In this document: piece by piece, positions 43,701-52,854 of the stretch
Layout of the letters: every line of letters begins with the position of its first letter
Numbering within the stretch: position 1 is the first letter of the stretch
Assembly (NCBI GenBank): GCA_965207275.1
Contig: CBDBMH010000001.1
Location: 1 to 64,000, forward strand
DNA: 64,000 nt
DNA from: Bin22 sp965207275
Lineage (GTDB): Bacteria; Chloroflexota; Dehalococcoidia; Lucifugimonadales; UBA3495
Direction: 5' to 3'
Notes under the pieces: generated by a model
What the model was told of the DNA's origin: nothing
Seen by the model: only the letters and a program-made list of their open reading frames with translations
Database searches by the model: none
Program-made: the position numbers and the translations under genes

Positions 43701-43906
43701 GCGCCATCGCCCGCGAGTTGGTGGAGACCGTCCGGCGCAACGTTACCATTGACTGGACGCTGCGGGAAAACGTGCGGGCACAGCTCCGTGTCTTGGTCCG
43801 GCGTATCCTGCGCAAGCACGGGTACCCGCCCGACAAGCAGGAGAAGGCGACGCGGACGGTATTGGAACAGGCGGAGGTATTGTCGGAAGGCTGGGCCTAT
43901 TTATAG
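40752..43906 (+). pseudogene. hsdR: type I restriction subunit HsdR, 1-nt frameshift
   Basis: Start ATG 40752. The first frame covers about 113 codons and is lost at 41091-41095, where one base is missing; the second frame then continues to 43906. Together about 1051 residues, normal for HsdR. Nuclease motif VVLFLNGLPLGVIELKN lies just after the shift. Helicase motifs GVVWHTQGSGKSLTMAFY, VIADEAHRSQYDF and VGFTGTPIE follow, then the helical C-terminal domain. It would be the translocase and endonuclease of the system. As sequenced the product stops before the nuclease domain. Confidence 0.85.
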
Positions 43907-43925
43907 GGATATTTGGAGATATTCT

Positions 43926-44738
43926 GTGGACAACATTAGTAATGCACAGTCCGAAGGCGAGCCTATATGGGTTGCTAGGCTAGTGCCGGACGGGCGGGAA
44001 GGTAACAAGGTATTCGCAAGGTCACTGAGACCCGGAGAGGTCGATACCGGGGAGGTCGTTCATGTCGAGGCTGGGCAAGAATTGGTAATCCGCGCTGGCA
44101 GGCTAAGCATAGGCTCGGATGAGGTAGATGCGCACAGTCCAGTAGGAATGGGAGGGTATGCCCCGGTTGCCAACACAATTTGGACCATGCACCAGTTTAT
44201 GGGAGAGCAACTGGGCTATTATCTCTTCATCTTTGCCCTAGCGAGAAGGTTGGACGCTGCCCACCGGAGTTGGTCCGAAGCAATGAAAGACCGAAACGCT
44301 ACAATCGACCAGGATGGAATTAACCGGAGATATGCCATGTTCAGTGCTCTCGCCACAGCCGAAATAGCGGTCGTGGCATTGTATCGGGCATCAACGATGG
44401 CTGTAACTCTGATCGAAAAGCACTGCGGCGACCTCTGTTTGCCGGATGAGTTGCGGAGGGTTCAGCCGGCTCTCAAGGATATGCGAGACGCTTTTGAACA
44501 CATTGACGAACGCGCTGAAGGAAAGGTGGGCATGAACCAGAAGGTGGACTCCAGCGCATTGTCCATATTTCATCAACCCGACTTCATCGGGTCGGCAATT
44601 TTGCGGTACAAGGAGCATGCTCTCGATTTTGACCAGGATTTCCTTGCTGCATTGTTGGCATGTCGCAAACTCGTCCTTGATTCACTCGATTCGAGAGTAC
44701 GCCAGAGATCTGGGAGAGAATCAGGTACTCAATCGTGA
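43926..44738 (+). CDS. hypothetical protein after hsdR
   Basis: 270 residues from GTG 43926 with TTGGAGA upstream, 19 nt after hsdR. A beta-rich first 70 residues precede a mainly helical remainder (YYLFIFALARRLDAAHRSW; FSALATAEIAVVALYRAST; DMRDAFEHIDERAEGK). No membrane helix and no family recognised. Position suggests an accessory gene of the R-M operon. Confidence 0.65.
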   Translation: MDNISNAQSEGEPIWVARLVPDGREGNKVFARSLRPGEVDTGEVVHVEAGQELVIRAGRLSIGSDEVDAHSPVGMGGYAPVANTIWTMHQFMGEQLGYYLFIFALARRLDAAHRSWSEAMKDRNATIDQDGINRRYAMFSALATAEIAVVALYRASTMAVTLIEKHCGDLCLPDELRRVQPALKDMRDAFEHIDERAEGKVGMNQKVDSSALSIFHQPDFIGSAILRYKEHALDFDQDFLAALLACRKLVLDSLDSRVRQRSGRESGTQS

Positions 44739-44994
44739 GCGGCAGCGGATCTGCTTGATGGGTGGGCCTGTTGTATCCAATGTTCGCTCAGCGATGCTCT
44801 TCATCACCAGCCCATCCACATCTCAAAGACGGTACTGCCTACCGTCAAGTCAGGCCCACCAACCTGGACAAAATCAAGAACTTTCACCATTACCTTCAAA
44901 GTCGAGGTGTAATCGTGTACCGAACCAGCTTAGCCCTGGGCTAGGGCCAACCCGCAGCAAGCGGGCATCCCCGTTGTGTGGAATAAGGTCGCGT

Positions 44995-45019
44995 AGTCCC
45001 TGCCTATTCGGCAGGGACT
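44995..45019 (+). terminator. rho-independent terminator candidate
   Basis: AGTCCCTGCC (44995-45004) pairs with GGCAGGGACT (45010-45019) over a 5-nt loop, followed by CTTCCTTT. It lies 257 nt after the last gene of the R-M operon, on the same strand. Confidence 0.65.
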
Positions 45020-45062
45020 CTTCCTTTACGAAGGTCGAGCACCAGTAGAAGCATAGCCGTCC

Positions 45063-45208
45063 CAACACCAGGCACCGCGGAAGGGAGCGCTTCCTGGTGT
45101 TGGACTGCCAGTACCGGAGGGTTAGCGCTGCCGTACTTGACGATGGGTGAACCTGAGGAGCGGCCTATTTGGGAGCGCAACACCACGAAGAGCCGGGTTC
45201 CAACCCGG
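45063..45208. other. hairpin-rich gene-free stretch
   Basis: CAACACCAGG/CCTGGTGTTG (45063-45072 with 45093-45102) encloses a second GGAAG/CTTCC stem. CCGGGTT/AACCCGG (45193-45199 with 45202-45208) follows. I found no gene from 44739 to 45298. It may be a structured RNA or a recombination site. Confidence 0.4.
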
Positions 45209-45298
45209 TGTCAAACAGCCGAGTGCTCGCTATTGCAGCCTTGTGGCAGCAACCGTGGCCGCTGCCTGCATGACCGTAGAGGGCCAGTTAGTTGGCAG

Positions 45299-45958
45299 TT
45301 AGAGGTCCAGCAGGCCGCCGCGCACAGCGCAGATCGTCAATTCCTGCTTCGACTTGATCCCCAGCTTGTTCTGGATGGAGTAGACGACATTGCGCACACT
45401 CATGGGACGGTAGCCGATGGCATCCGCTATTTCGGCGTAATTCATGCCCCGGGCGAACAGGCCCAGGACTTCCTGCTCCTTGGTGGTTAGGCTGGCCAGT
45501 TCTTCCGAGTCTGTCTGGGAGGGCTTGGACCTGGCGTTGGCGGCCATCCGAACCAGCGCCCTGGCCGGAACGCGCAACTCTCCCTCCACGACGTCCCTAA
45601 GAGTGGAAACCAGCTTCTGCCCGGTGCAGTACTTCTGAAGGTAACCCGTCGCTCCGGCCGCCACGGCCTCCAGTACCGAGTCCTCAGCCTCCGACGCAGT
45701 CAACACCAGCACCTGGGTATCCGGCAGCATCTCCTTGATTTCCCGGCAGGCGTTCATGCCGTCCTTACCCGGCATCATGGTTTCCATGATGACGACATCG
45801 GGCCGGGTGCTTGCGGCCATCTCCACCGCCGCATTGCCGTCCCCGGCCTCACCCACCATCTCCAAATCACCGGCCTGGCGGATCACCTCCTTGAGGCCCT
45901 CCCTCATGATGGGATGGCCATCGGCAATTAAAACCCTGATCTGGGCGCCGTCGGACAA
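45299..45958 (-). CDS. NarL/FixJ-type response regulator with altered receiver
   Basis: 219 residues from TTG 45958 with GGAG 8 nt upstream. The receiver domain has the right order, but the phosphoacceptor position reads VVIMET, Glu59 instead of Asp. The acidic pair at the start is ADG instead of ADD. The conserved Lys (GYLQK) and Thr (LVLTAS) remain. The C-terminal LuxR HTH is complete (LTTKEQEVLGLFARGMNYAEI, SVRNVVYSIQNKLG). No histidine kinase is adjacent. Glu can mimic a phosphorylated Asp, so constitutive DNA binding is possible; that is inference. Confidence 0.85.
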   Translation of the reverse strand: MSDGAQIRVLIADGHPIMREGLKEVIRQAGDLEMVGEAGDGNAAVEMAASTRPDVVIMETMMPGKDGMNACREIKEMLPDTQVLVLTASEAEDSVLEAVAAGATGYLQKYCTGQKLVSTLRDVVEGELRVPARALVRMAANARSKPSQTDSEELASLTTKEQEVLGLFARGMNYAEIADAIGYRPMSVRNVVYSIQNKLGIKSKQELTICAVRGGLLDL

Positions 45959-47437
45959 CTTACCAATCTCCTCAACTAACTCTGAAAGGAATCCCACATG
46001 GCGAAGTGCTGCTGCCGCCACGCTTGGGGCGGTTGCCCACCCCAGCCGACAGGTCGAAACTCACCGGGAACTGGACTCAGGTGAAACAAATAAGCCCAAG
46101 TAGCTAGACAAGCTCAACCAGCCGCCCCGGACGGGGCGATCCCGAGCGAAGACCGGGGGAGAGCAGGGATGTCTGCTGGTCGTCGACTAACTAAATGACA
46201 GGATCATTCCTCAGGTGGGTCTGAAGGACAGCACTATAGCCCGGCATGGAGTGGTGTTTCCATTCCCTGGGAGCACCATCCACACTGGCTTTCCTCATGC
46301 GGTTCAACATGCCAAAGATTTCCTACCGACCCGCACGGTAAATTATGCCCTTTCCATATAGGAGATGTAAGTGTTGTTAATAATCAATATACGTTCCGAA
46401 TATAATGACAAGATTTAACAGGTAAGTAATACCGCGTCATTACTTTCAGAATTTCATGAGAGTGGCCCTAACAGCCTCTATGTCCGCCGGCGGCAGTGTG
46501 CTTCGATTATCTGCTTGTGGCTGCGTTTGGAACATCGTTGCTAGTACTACAGCCGCAGTGGGTTTCCAGAGGCATCGGTCGGCCTTGATTACGCGACTCC
46601 CAGCTACGGGCAACGTTTCTTTCCGTAACAAAATGGTCCAATTGCCATGGTAGAAAATGCCGAGTCAGTTTATCTGCGTCTGTAGTACCAGAGTGGTCTG
46701 GACAATGCGTAAGTTGTAACAATAATCATCTACGCTAGTTTGTCGTGATATAATGCATCCATATGGAGTCCATTTAGAATGCTGAGAGTAGCCATATCGA
46801 AGGCGTCAGCAAGTGAAGGCCTTGCCACTTCTGCACAGTTTGGAGTTGCCGGTGAAACATCCTGCTGCCGCTGGGGATTGTGGGCATGGCCTCGGTGGTT
46901 CTCCCCCGGTGGGTGGACTCGGTAACAGGTATCGCCGGGAAGAGGCGGCACTGCTCACGTCCATTTGCATCTTTCGCGTCTGTCGAGGAGGACGCCAGCC
47001 GCGAACTGGGGATTACGACTGGAAGCGCTGCCCGTCCCTCACGTCGGGTTCGCGCAGATAGGAGAATTATTCCTGCTCATTACAGTTCTCGGGTCACCCC
47101 AGGCCTGACATGGAGGGAGATTAGATGGAGAGCCACGACCGCGGCATCGTGCCTTGGAGACTCACTAAACTAAAGCCACGGTAGAATGTGCAGACGGTGG
47201 GGGTCAGCTGACGGAGCCGGGTCATGTTCCAAGTACGGATGAGAGAGATTCACCGGCGCAACGCAGTTGATCATCATCGTCACGTAGATGCACATCCCAC
47301 CTTGGCTTTGGCTTAGTATTCCAGAGACGCCTTTCCTATTTGGCCTGTCATTGGGGCGAAATTGCCCTGTGGAGCGCAACGTAACAGGGCTGACCGCCGC
47401 GTTGTAGAATATCCGAGAAAGACACTCAGAGCCCAGT
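45959..47437. other. 1.5-kb gene-free stretch with an AT-rich island
   Basis: No frame here has a ribosome site and a recognisable product. The region 46330-46430 is AT-rich compared with the surroundings and contains TATAAT at 46401-46406 without a well-spaced -35 box. A short stem CGCCCC/GGGGCG lies near 46122-46138. It may be eroded foreign DNA. Confidence 0.4.
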
Positions 47438-47851
47438 ATGTGCAACCCGTCGTTTGTCACACGGATCGTGCTCCCGGAAGACAACTTGACCGGCGAGATA
47501 CCGGCGGAGTTAGGCGACCTAAACAGAGTGACCCGCCTGGATCTCAGCGGGAACGACTTGAACGGGGAGCTTCCTCCGGAGTTGGCCAACCTGAACAAAC
47601 CGGGCAGACTGGACCTCAGTGGGAACAACCTGACCGGTGAAATACCCGCCTTGCTGGGCCGTCTCCCCGGGCTCGCTCACCTGAGTCTCAGCGGGAACCA
47701 GTTCACCGGGTGCATCCCGGTCGCCCTTGTATCTTTAGTTAGGGAGTTTAGGATCAATACGGTAAGGGAAGCAGGCGATGCTGGGGTAGACCGACTCGCC
47801 CTTGGTTCAGGAGACCGTGGCTCAGCGAGGTTGCCCCAGCTCCCATCATAG
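47438..47851 (+). pseudogene. leucine-rich-repeat protein fragment
   Basis: Three or four plant-type LRR units are seen (NLTGEIPAELGDLN, LDLSGNDLNGELPPELANL, LSLSGNQFTGCIPVAL), each about 24 residues. An upstream in-frame stop at about 47403 leaves no N-terminal part. After the last repeat the frame becomes non-repetitive just before the IS110 gene. It is the middle of a surface protein cut at both ends. Confidence 0.7.
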
Positions 47852-47923
47852 AGAGCCCGAACAGTTGCCTGGGTGTGAAGAACCCGCATCTTGCAAGGAC
47901 GGGCCGAGATGGAGGGATGTCCG

Positions 47924-48877
47924 ATGACAGCGACGAAGGTATATGTGGGAATCGACGTGGCCCTGGAGCGCCTGGATGTAGCTATCCGGCCCTCCGGAAC
48001 GGAGTGGCGGGAGGAACACACTCTGGATGGGATCAGCCGGCTGGTATCGAAGGTACAAAGTAGTGGGGCGCACCTGGTAGTAGTGGAATCCACTGGGGGG
48101 TTGGAGACGGCCCTGGTAGGGGAGTTGGCGGGAGAAGGGGTAGCGGTAGCGGTGGTAAATCCCCGGCAGGTGAGAGACTTTGCTCGGGCGGTGGGCCGGC
48201 TGGCCAAGACCGACGCGCTGGACGCCCAGGTGCTGGCCCACTTTGGAGAAGCCACCCAGCCGGAGCCCCGGCCCCTGGCGGAACCGGACACCCAGCAGCT
48301 GCAGGCCCTGGTGGCTCGGCGACGGCAGATAGTAGGCATGCTGACGGCGGAAGGCAACCGGCTGCGCCGGGCGTCGCGGTCAGTGCGACCGGGGATCCAA
48401 AGGCACATCGACTGGCTAGAGCAGGAAAGAGGAAACCTGGACCAGGAAATGGGTGACTTCCTGCGGGAGAGTCCCCTGTGGCGGGTGAAGGAACAACTGC
48501 TGCGCAGTGTGCCCGGCGTCGGGCCGGTGTTGACCGCCACCCTGTTGGCCAACCTGCCCGAACTGGGCAGCCTGGACCGCCGCCGCATCGCCGCCTTGGT
48601 AGGAGTGGCGCCCTTTAACCGGGACAGCGGTCTGTGGCGGGGGCGCCGGTCCATCTGGGGAGGCCGATCTGCGGTGCGCGCCGCCTTGTACATGGCTACC
48701 CTGGTGGCCAGTCGGTGCAACCCAGTGATCCGCACCTACTACCAGCGCTTGCTGGCAGCGGGAAAAACCAAGAAAGTAGCCCTGACCGCCTGCGCGCGCA
48801 AGCTGCTCACCATCCTGAATGCCATGGTCAAACACGGGGAATCCTGGAACCCCCAATTGGATCATCTGGCCCAATAA
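47924..48877 (+). CDS. IS110-family transposase
   Basis: 317 residues from ATG 47924 with GGAGGG upstream. It has the DEDD-type N-terminus (KVYVGIDVALERLDVAIR; VVVESTGGLETALV; KTDALDAQVLAHFGE). The C-terminal IS110 domain follows (LLRSVPGVGPVLTATLLANL; RDSGLWRGRRSIWGGRSAVRAAL), with its catalytic Ser region. Full length and no stop. IS110 elements lack clear inverted repeats, so the ends of the element are not defined here. Confidence 0.92.
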   Translation: MTATKVYVGIDVALERLDVAIRPSGTEWREEHTLDGISRLVSKVQSSGAHLVVVESTGGLETALVGELAGEGVAVAVVNPRQVRDFARAVGRLAKTDALDAQVLAHFGEATQPEPRPLAEPDTQQLQALVARRRQIVGMLTAEGNRLRRASRSVRPGIQRHIDWLEQERGNLDQEMGDFLRESPLWRVKEQLLRSVPGVGPVLTATLLANLPELGSLDRRRIAALVGVAPFNRDSGLWRGRRSIWGGRSAVRAALYMATLVASRCNPVIRTYYQRLLAAGKTKKVALTACARKLLTILNAMVKHGESWNPQLDHLAQ

Positions 48878-49050
48878 TCACCAAAACTCCTTGACATTTT
48901 AGACAGTTGCTGAGCCCTGTGAAGGAAAACGACTTCTCCAAGCTTGGCCTGCCCTTCTGCGAGCGGTAAGCCGAACGCCCAAGGCAGCCCCAGCCGGAAT
49001 CGGGGCGCGGGACGGGCATAGGAAACAACTATAACCCCAAGGAGGATCTG

Positions 49051-49596
49051 ATGAATTTTCAAGCCGCTGTAGCGCAAGTCCAGGGAGCTGTAACGAAGGT
49101 CTGGCTCAAGAAAACGGACTTCAGCGGCCGGGCCACCCGTCCCGAGTTCTGGTGGTGGTGGGCTGCCGCGGCGATCGTCTTCTTCATTGCCGCCGGCATT
49201 GACTCGACGGTCCTTTTCTTCGTCAATGTGGGACCGTTCGGTCCGGTGAGCTTCATAGTCAGCGCGGCGATAGGCCTCCTGTCCCTGGCCGTATGGGTCC
49301 GCCGTTTGCATGACATCGGCAAACCCGGTTGGTGGCTGGCAGTCTGGTATGTGGCCTCCGCAGTGGGTTGGCTGCCCTACGCCATTGGGACAATAGTGTT
49401 CTTTGGCGGCGGATTCAGCATGGCCGGCTATGCCCTATTATGGGTCGGCATTGTTATTGGGCTGGTGGTTGGCCTGGCGATTATGGTCTGGGCCGTGCTC
49501 TGGATGGTCCGTCAGGGACAAACCGGCCCCAACTCATATGGGCCGGACCCGCGGGACGGAGGAGGGCCGCAACCGGTGCCCCCCGCAGTGGAATAG
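49051..49596 (+). CDS. DUF805 membrane protein
   Basis: 181 residues from ATG 49051 with AAGGAGG upstream. DUF805 pattern: TDFSGRATRPEFWWWWAA, four to five hydrophobic helices and LAVWVRRLHDIGKPGWWLAV; it ends with RQGQTGPNSYGPDPRD, the usual closing motif. It is a plain member, unlike the extended one at 19588. Function unknown. It stands between two insertion sequences. Confidence 0.85.
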   Translation: MNFQAAVAQVQGAVTKVWLKKTDFSGRATRPEFWWWWAAAAIVFFIAAGIDSTVLFFVNVGPFGPVSFIVSAAIGLLSLAVWVRRLHDIGKPGWWLAVWYVASAVGWLPYAIGTIVFFGGGFSMAGYALLWVGIVIGLVVGLAIMVWAVLWMVRQGQTGPNSYGPDPRDGGGPQPVPPAVE

Positions 49597-49870
49597 CACT
49601 TTTCCTAGGGGAAACCCGGCGGCTGTTCAGCAAGAAACCGTCCACCTGCCGGGTTGCCGAGGTCGTCAACTGCACGCGCCTGCAGCGTCCCATCCCAGAC
49701 CAGTGATGAGGATTCAGGACAGAGTTATGCAGTAGGCATTCGTCAGGTTGGTCGTTGATCGTTCCGTTGCCTCTCGGCTTGTTGGAGGGAAGCCCGATGA
49801 TGAATCGATTGGGCCGCCGCCAATCGGCTCAGCAGGCAGATGTCGACAACCAAGAAAGCCTGCAGATCGA

Positions 49871-51104
49871 CTAGTAGTCTAACGCGATAGGATTGATGGC
49901 TGGTAATATAGGAGGAACAGACCATCGCCAAGGGCGATGGGGAAGTGGGGAGGCTGGGAAGTGAAGAAATATCGGGTGAGGCTGGAAGGGGAAGAACAGG
50001 AAGAATTGAAGGCGCTGGTATCCAGGGGCAGAGCAGCGGCCTACAAGCAAATTCACGCCCGCATTCTGCTGCTTAGCGACGAGAATCAGGCCGCGGGTCC
50101 TATGCAGGACCAGGAGATAGCCCGGGCGCTGAAAGTAGGGACTGCCACCGTGGAACGGGTGCGGCGCCGGTGCGTGGAAGAAGGTGTGGAGGCTGCCCTG
50201 GGCCGCCGGGAGCAGTTGAACCGGCGCAAGAAGAAACTGGACGGGGCAGGGGAGGCCCAACTGGTTGCCCTGGCCTGCTCGAAGCCACCGGTGGGACGGG
50301 TAAGTTGGACCCTGCGGATGCTGGCCGACGGACTGGTGGAAAGGGGGATAGTGGACAGCATCGGTACCGATACGGTGCGTCGGACGCTGAAAAAAACCAA
50401 CTCAAGCCCTGGTTGAAGGAGTGTTGGTGTATCCCGCCTAAGGCCAGCTCCGAGTTTGTATGCGCCATGGAGGACGTGCTGGAGGTGTATCACCGGGATT
50501 ACGGGGAAGAGGAGGTGCTGGTGTGCCTGGACGAGACCAGCAAGCAGTTGGTGCAGGAGACCCGCCAGCCTTGCCCAGCGCGGCCTGGTGCAGCCATGGC
50601 CTACGATTACGAATACCGGCGCAACGGGGTGAGCAACCTGTTCATGCTGTTCGCACCACTGGAAGGGTGGCGGAGGGTGGAGGTCACCGAGAGGCGGACC
50701 AGGACCGATTGGGCGGAGGTAGTGCGGAAACTGGTGGACCAGGACTATCCAGACAAGGAACGGATAGTACTGGTGATGGACAACCTGAACACCCACCATC
50801 CCGCATCCCTGTACGAGGCCTTCGAGCCAGCGGAAGCTCGGCGTATTGCTGAACGACTGGAGATACACTACACGCCGAAGCACGGCAGTTGGCTCAATAT
50901 GGCTGAGACGGAGTTGGCGGTGCTGGCCAGACAGTGCCTGGACCGTCGGATTCCCAATCAAGAACTGCTGGGCCAGGAGACCCGAGCCTGGCAAGACCAA
51001 CGAAACCGACAGGAGGTCCGGGCAGAATGGCGTTTCACCACCCAGGACGCCCGTATCAAGCTCAAGTCCCTGTACCCATCATTTCAATAGCGATAATCTA
51101 CTAG
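49871..51104 (+). mobile_element. IS630-family element
   Basis: About 1.23 kb. The ends form an imperfect inverted repeat: CTAGTAG at 49871 and CTACTAG ending at 51104, with about 14 of 18 positions matching. Each end carries a TA as expected for the TA target of this family. Confidence 0.75.
49961..51090 (+). CDS. IS630-family transposase made by a -1 frameshift
   Basis: Starts at GTG 49961 (GGGAGG upstream). The first frame (152 codons to 50416) holds the HTH part (KYRVRLEGEEQEELKALVSRG; VGTATVERVRRRC). The second frame, ending at 51090, holds the DDE part: VLVCLDETSKQL, IVLVMDNLNTH and LEIHYTPKHGSWLNMAE, which supply the catalytic acids. The frames meet at seven A (50390-50396), an A-AAA-AAA slippery site. 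Programmed -1 shifting is known in this family, so the enzyme is probably functional. Confidence 0.85.
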
Positions 51105-51159
51105 ACATTGACGATAGCCGACCTCGGGTGCTGAAAAGCCCGCAAAGGAGCGTTTCACT

Positions 51160-52686
51160 ATGCGCCGATTCCTGCCATACGTACCAGCCCTCATCGCCCT
51201 CTCACTGCTCTGCGCTGTCGCTGTCCCAACGGCCAACGCCCAGGACATCCCCTCGCGCTTGGAGTCCGTCGATGAAGACATACACGCCCAGCAGAGCGGC
51301 GACAAACCGGTCCGGGACACCTTTGTCGATTCCTTCCAGAGTCAAGGACTCTCCTTCACCGGCCGGTCCTCCCGCCCGGAAGCAGCGGACGGCGTCGCCC
51401 AGGTGTCCGTTTCCACGGCCGACCGGGACCTGCCCGCCGAGAGTGACCGCGGCGAACGTATCAGGCGTTTCGACTGGGAAAATCTCCCGGTCAACCCCCG
51501 GGTGAGCCATGCCTTCGCGCTCCGGCACCTGGCGCCGAGCGGGCTGCCCGGGGGCGAAGGACTAGACACGGCCATCCGGGAGGCTCCGCCCGGGAACCGG
51601 GGGCAGGTTGACCGCATGGACCGGGGTTCCGTCACCGGCCGCCTCGCCGGCCTCTTCCCCGGCGCGGACTTGGCGTCCCCCACCGACTGGCTCCGCTGGG
51701 CGCTCCGGTTCTCCATCTTTGGCCTGGTGGCCCTGCTCTTCGTCGCCTGGCGCATGCGCAAGTCCCGCTGGCCGGAGGCCGACTTCCCTGAAGTGGGCAC
51801 CGTCACCACCCTCCCCAGTGAGCTGCCTGCACCGGTGGTGTCGGTGCTGGGGAGCCGGGAGATCGAGCCCCAGACCTACCTGTCCATCCTCCTGGACATG
51901 CTCCAGAGGGGCAACCTGACCATCACTGCCACCAGCGAAGGCTATGGGGGAGGGCAAATTCATTCCCAGGTCGCCCTCGCCCGGCAGTTCGAACCCGATC
52001 ATCCCTGGGAGAAGGTGGTCTACGACGCCCTGCCCAGCGACACGAATGACTCTGAACGGCTGAAGTCCCGCCTGGAGAGACAGCAGAGAGCCATCCGCGG
52101 CCACCTGGACGAGTACCTGCAATCCAGGGGCATTTTTGACGGACCCCCCCTGCAGGTGATGGCGGACCAAGGCCAGGGTCTGGTGGCTGAATTGGGTTGG
52201 TTCCTGGCAGCTGTCATCCTGGCCATGGGCATGGGCCTCTGGGTCAACCTGTGGCTGCCCTGGTGGGCCGGCGCCGCCATCGGAATCCCCGCTGCATTGG
52301 TTTTCTTCTATCACTCCTTGGACCACGACTCAGGACGCCTGCTCCCCACTCCGGCGGGGGCCCTTGAGATCAGCCGGTGGCGCGCCTTCTCCGATTCCCT
52401 CTACCACCAACGGGTCGAGCCATCCCTGGACCCCTCCGAGCCCGACCCCCTGCTGCCCTACGCCGTGGCCCTGGACAGAGCGGAACAATGGGTCAACAAT
52501 TTCAGAGCTCTGCCGCCCTGGTTTGTGGCTACCGGGGGACGCCGCATCCCCGCATACCGCGGTTTCGTTGGCGCCGACTCTTGGGACCTGTCTGGAGGCC
52601 CCGAAATCAAGCGCTACGCTAGCAGCGATGACAGCGGGGGCAGAGGTGGCGGCGGCGGTGTCGGCGACGGCGGAGGGGGAGGCTGA
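51160..52686 (+). CDS. DUF2207-type exported membrane protein
   Basis: 508 residues from ATG 51160. Signal peptide with TANA-QD cleavage at about residue 28. An outside region of about 150 residues precedes a first helix (about 186-205). A cytosolic part (SELPAPVVSVLGSREIEPQTY, LLDMLQRGNLTITATSEG) leads to two helices at about 348-386. The end is Gly-rich (GGGGGVGDGGGGG), as in DUF2207/TPM-like membrane proteins. Function unknown. It converges on a related gene at 52855-54558. Confidence 0.75.
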   Translation: MRRFLPYVPALIALSLLCAVAVPTANAQDIPSRLESVDEDIHAQQSGDKPVRDTFVDSFQSQGLSFTGRSSRPEAADGVAQVSVSTADRDLPAESDRGERIRRFDWENLPVNPRVSHAFALRHLAPSGLPGGEGLDTAIREAPPGNRGQVDRMDRGSVTGRLAGLFPGADLASPTDWLRWALRFSIFGLVALLFVAWRMRKSRWPEADFPEVGTVTTLPSELPAPVVSVLGSREIEPQTYLSILLDMLQRGNLTITATSEGYGGGQIHSQVALARQFEPDHPWEKVVYDALPSDTNDSERLKSRLERQQRAIRGHLDEYLQSRGIFDGPPLQVMADQGQGLVAELGWFLAAVILAMGMGLWVNLWLPWWAGAAIGIPAALVFFYHSLDHDSGRLLPTPAGALEISRWRAFSDSLYHQRVEPSLDPSEPDPLLPYAVALDRAEQWVNNFRALPPWFVATGGRRIPAYRGFVGADSWDLSGGPEIKRYASSDDSGGRGGGGGVGDGGGGG

Positions 52687-52758
52687 TCCCCTCCCGCCCG
52701 GCCAGCCTCACCCGCCGCCGTGCTGGTCCGCTAGGCCCGGGTGTCGGGACCGGGGGGT

Positions 52759-52799
52759 CTGCGGCATTCTCGACCCGGCCCTCAGTCGCAATGCCGCAG
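52759..52799. terminator. inverted repeat between convergent genes
   Basis: CTGCGGCATT (52759-52768) pairs perfectly with AATGCCGCAG (52790-52799). It lies midway between the two convergent DUF2207-type genes, which suggests a shared terminator, though no T-run follows. Confidence 0.5.
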
Positions 52800-52854
52800 G
52801 GCATCACCCCCACCGCGTCCTCGGGGAATGAGGGATTTCGGTGTCCGCGCTGCC

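Noticed and set aside
45121..45210. GTTAGC next to hairpins, resembling an integron attC site
   Set aside because: The core sites do not fit RYYYAAC/GTTRRRY and no integron integrase is present.
46813..47173. Two short plus-strand frames in the gene-free stretch
   Set aside because: No ribosome site, no recognisable product, and no consistent codon pattern.
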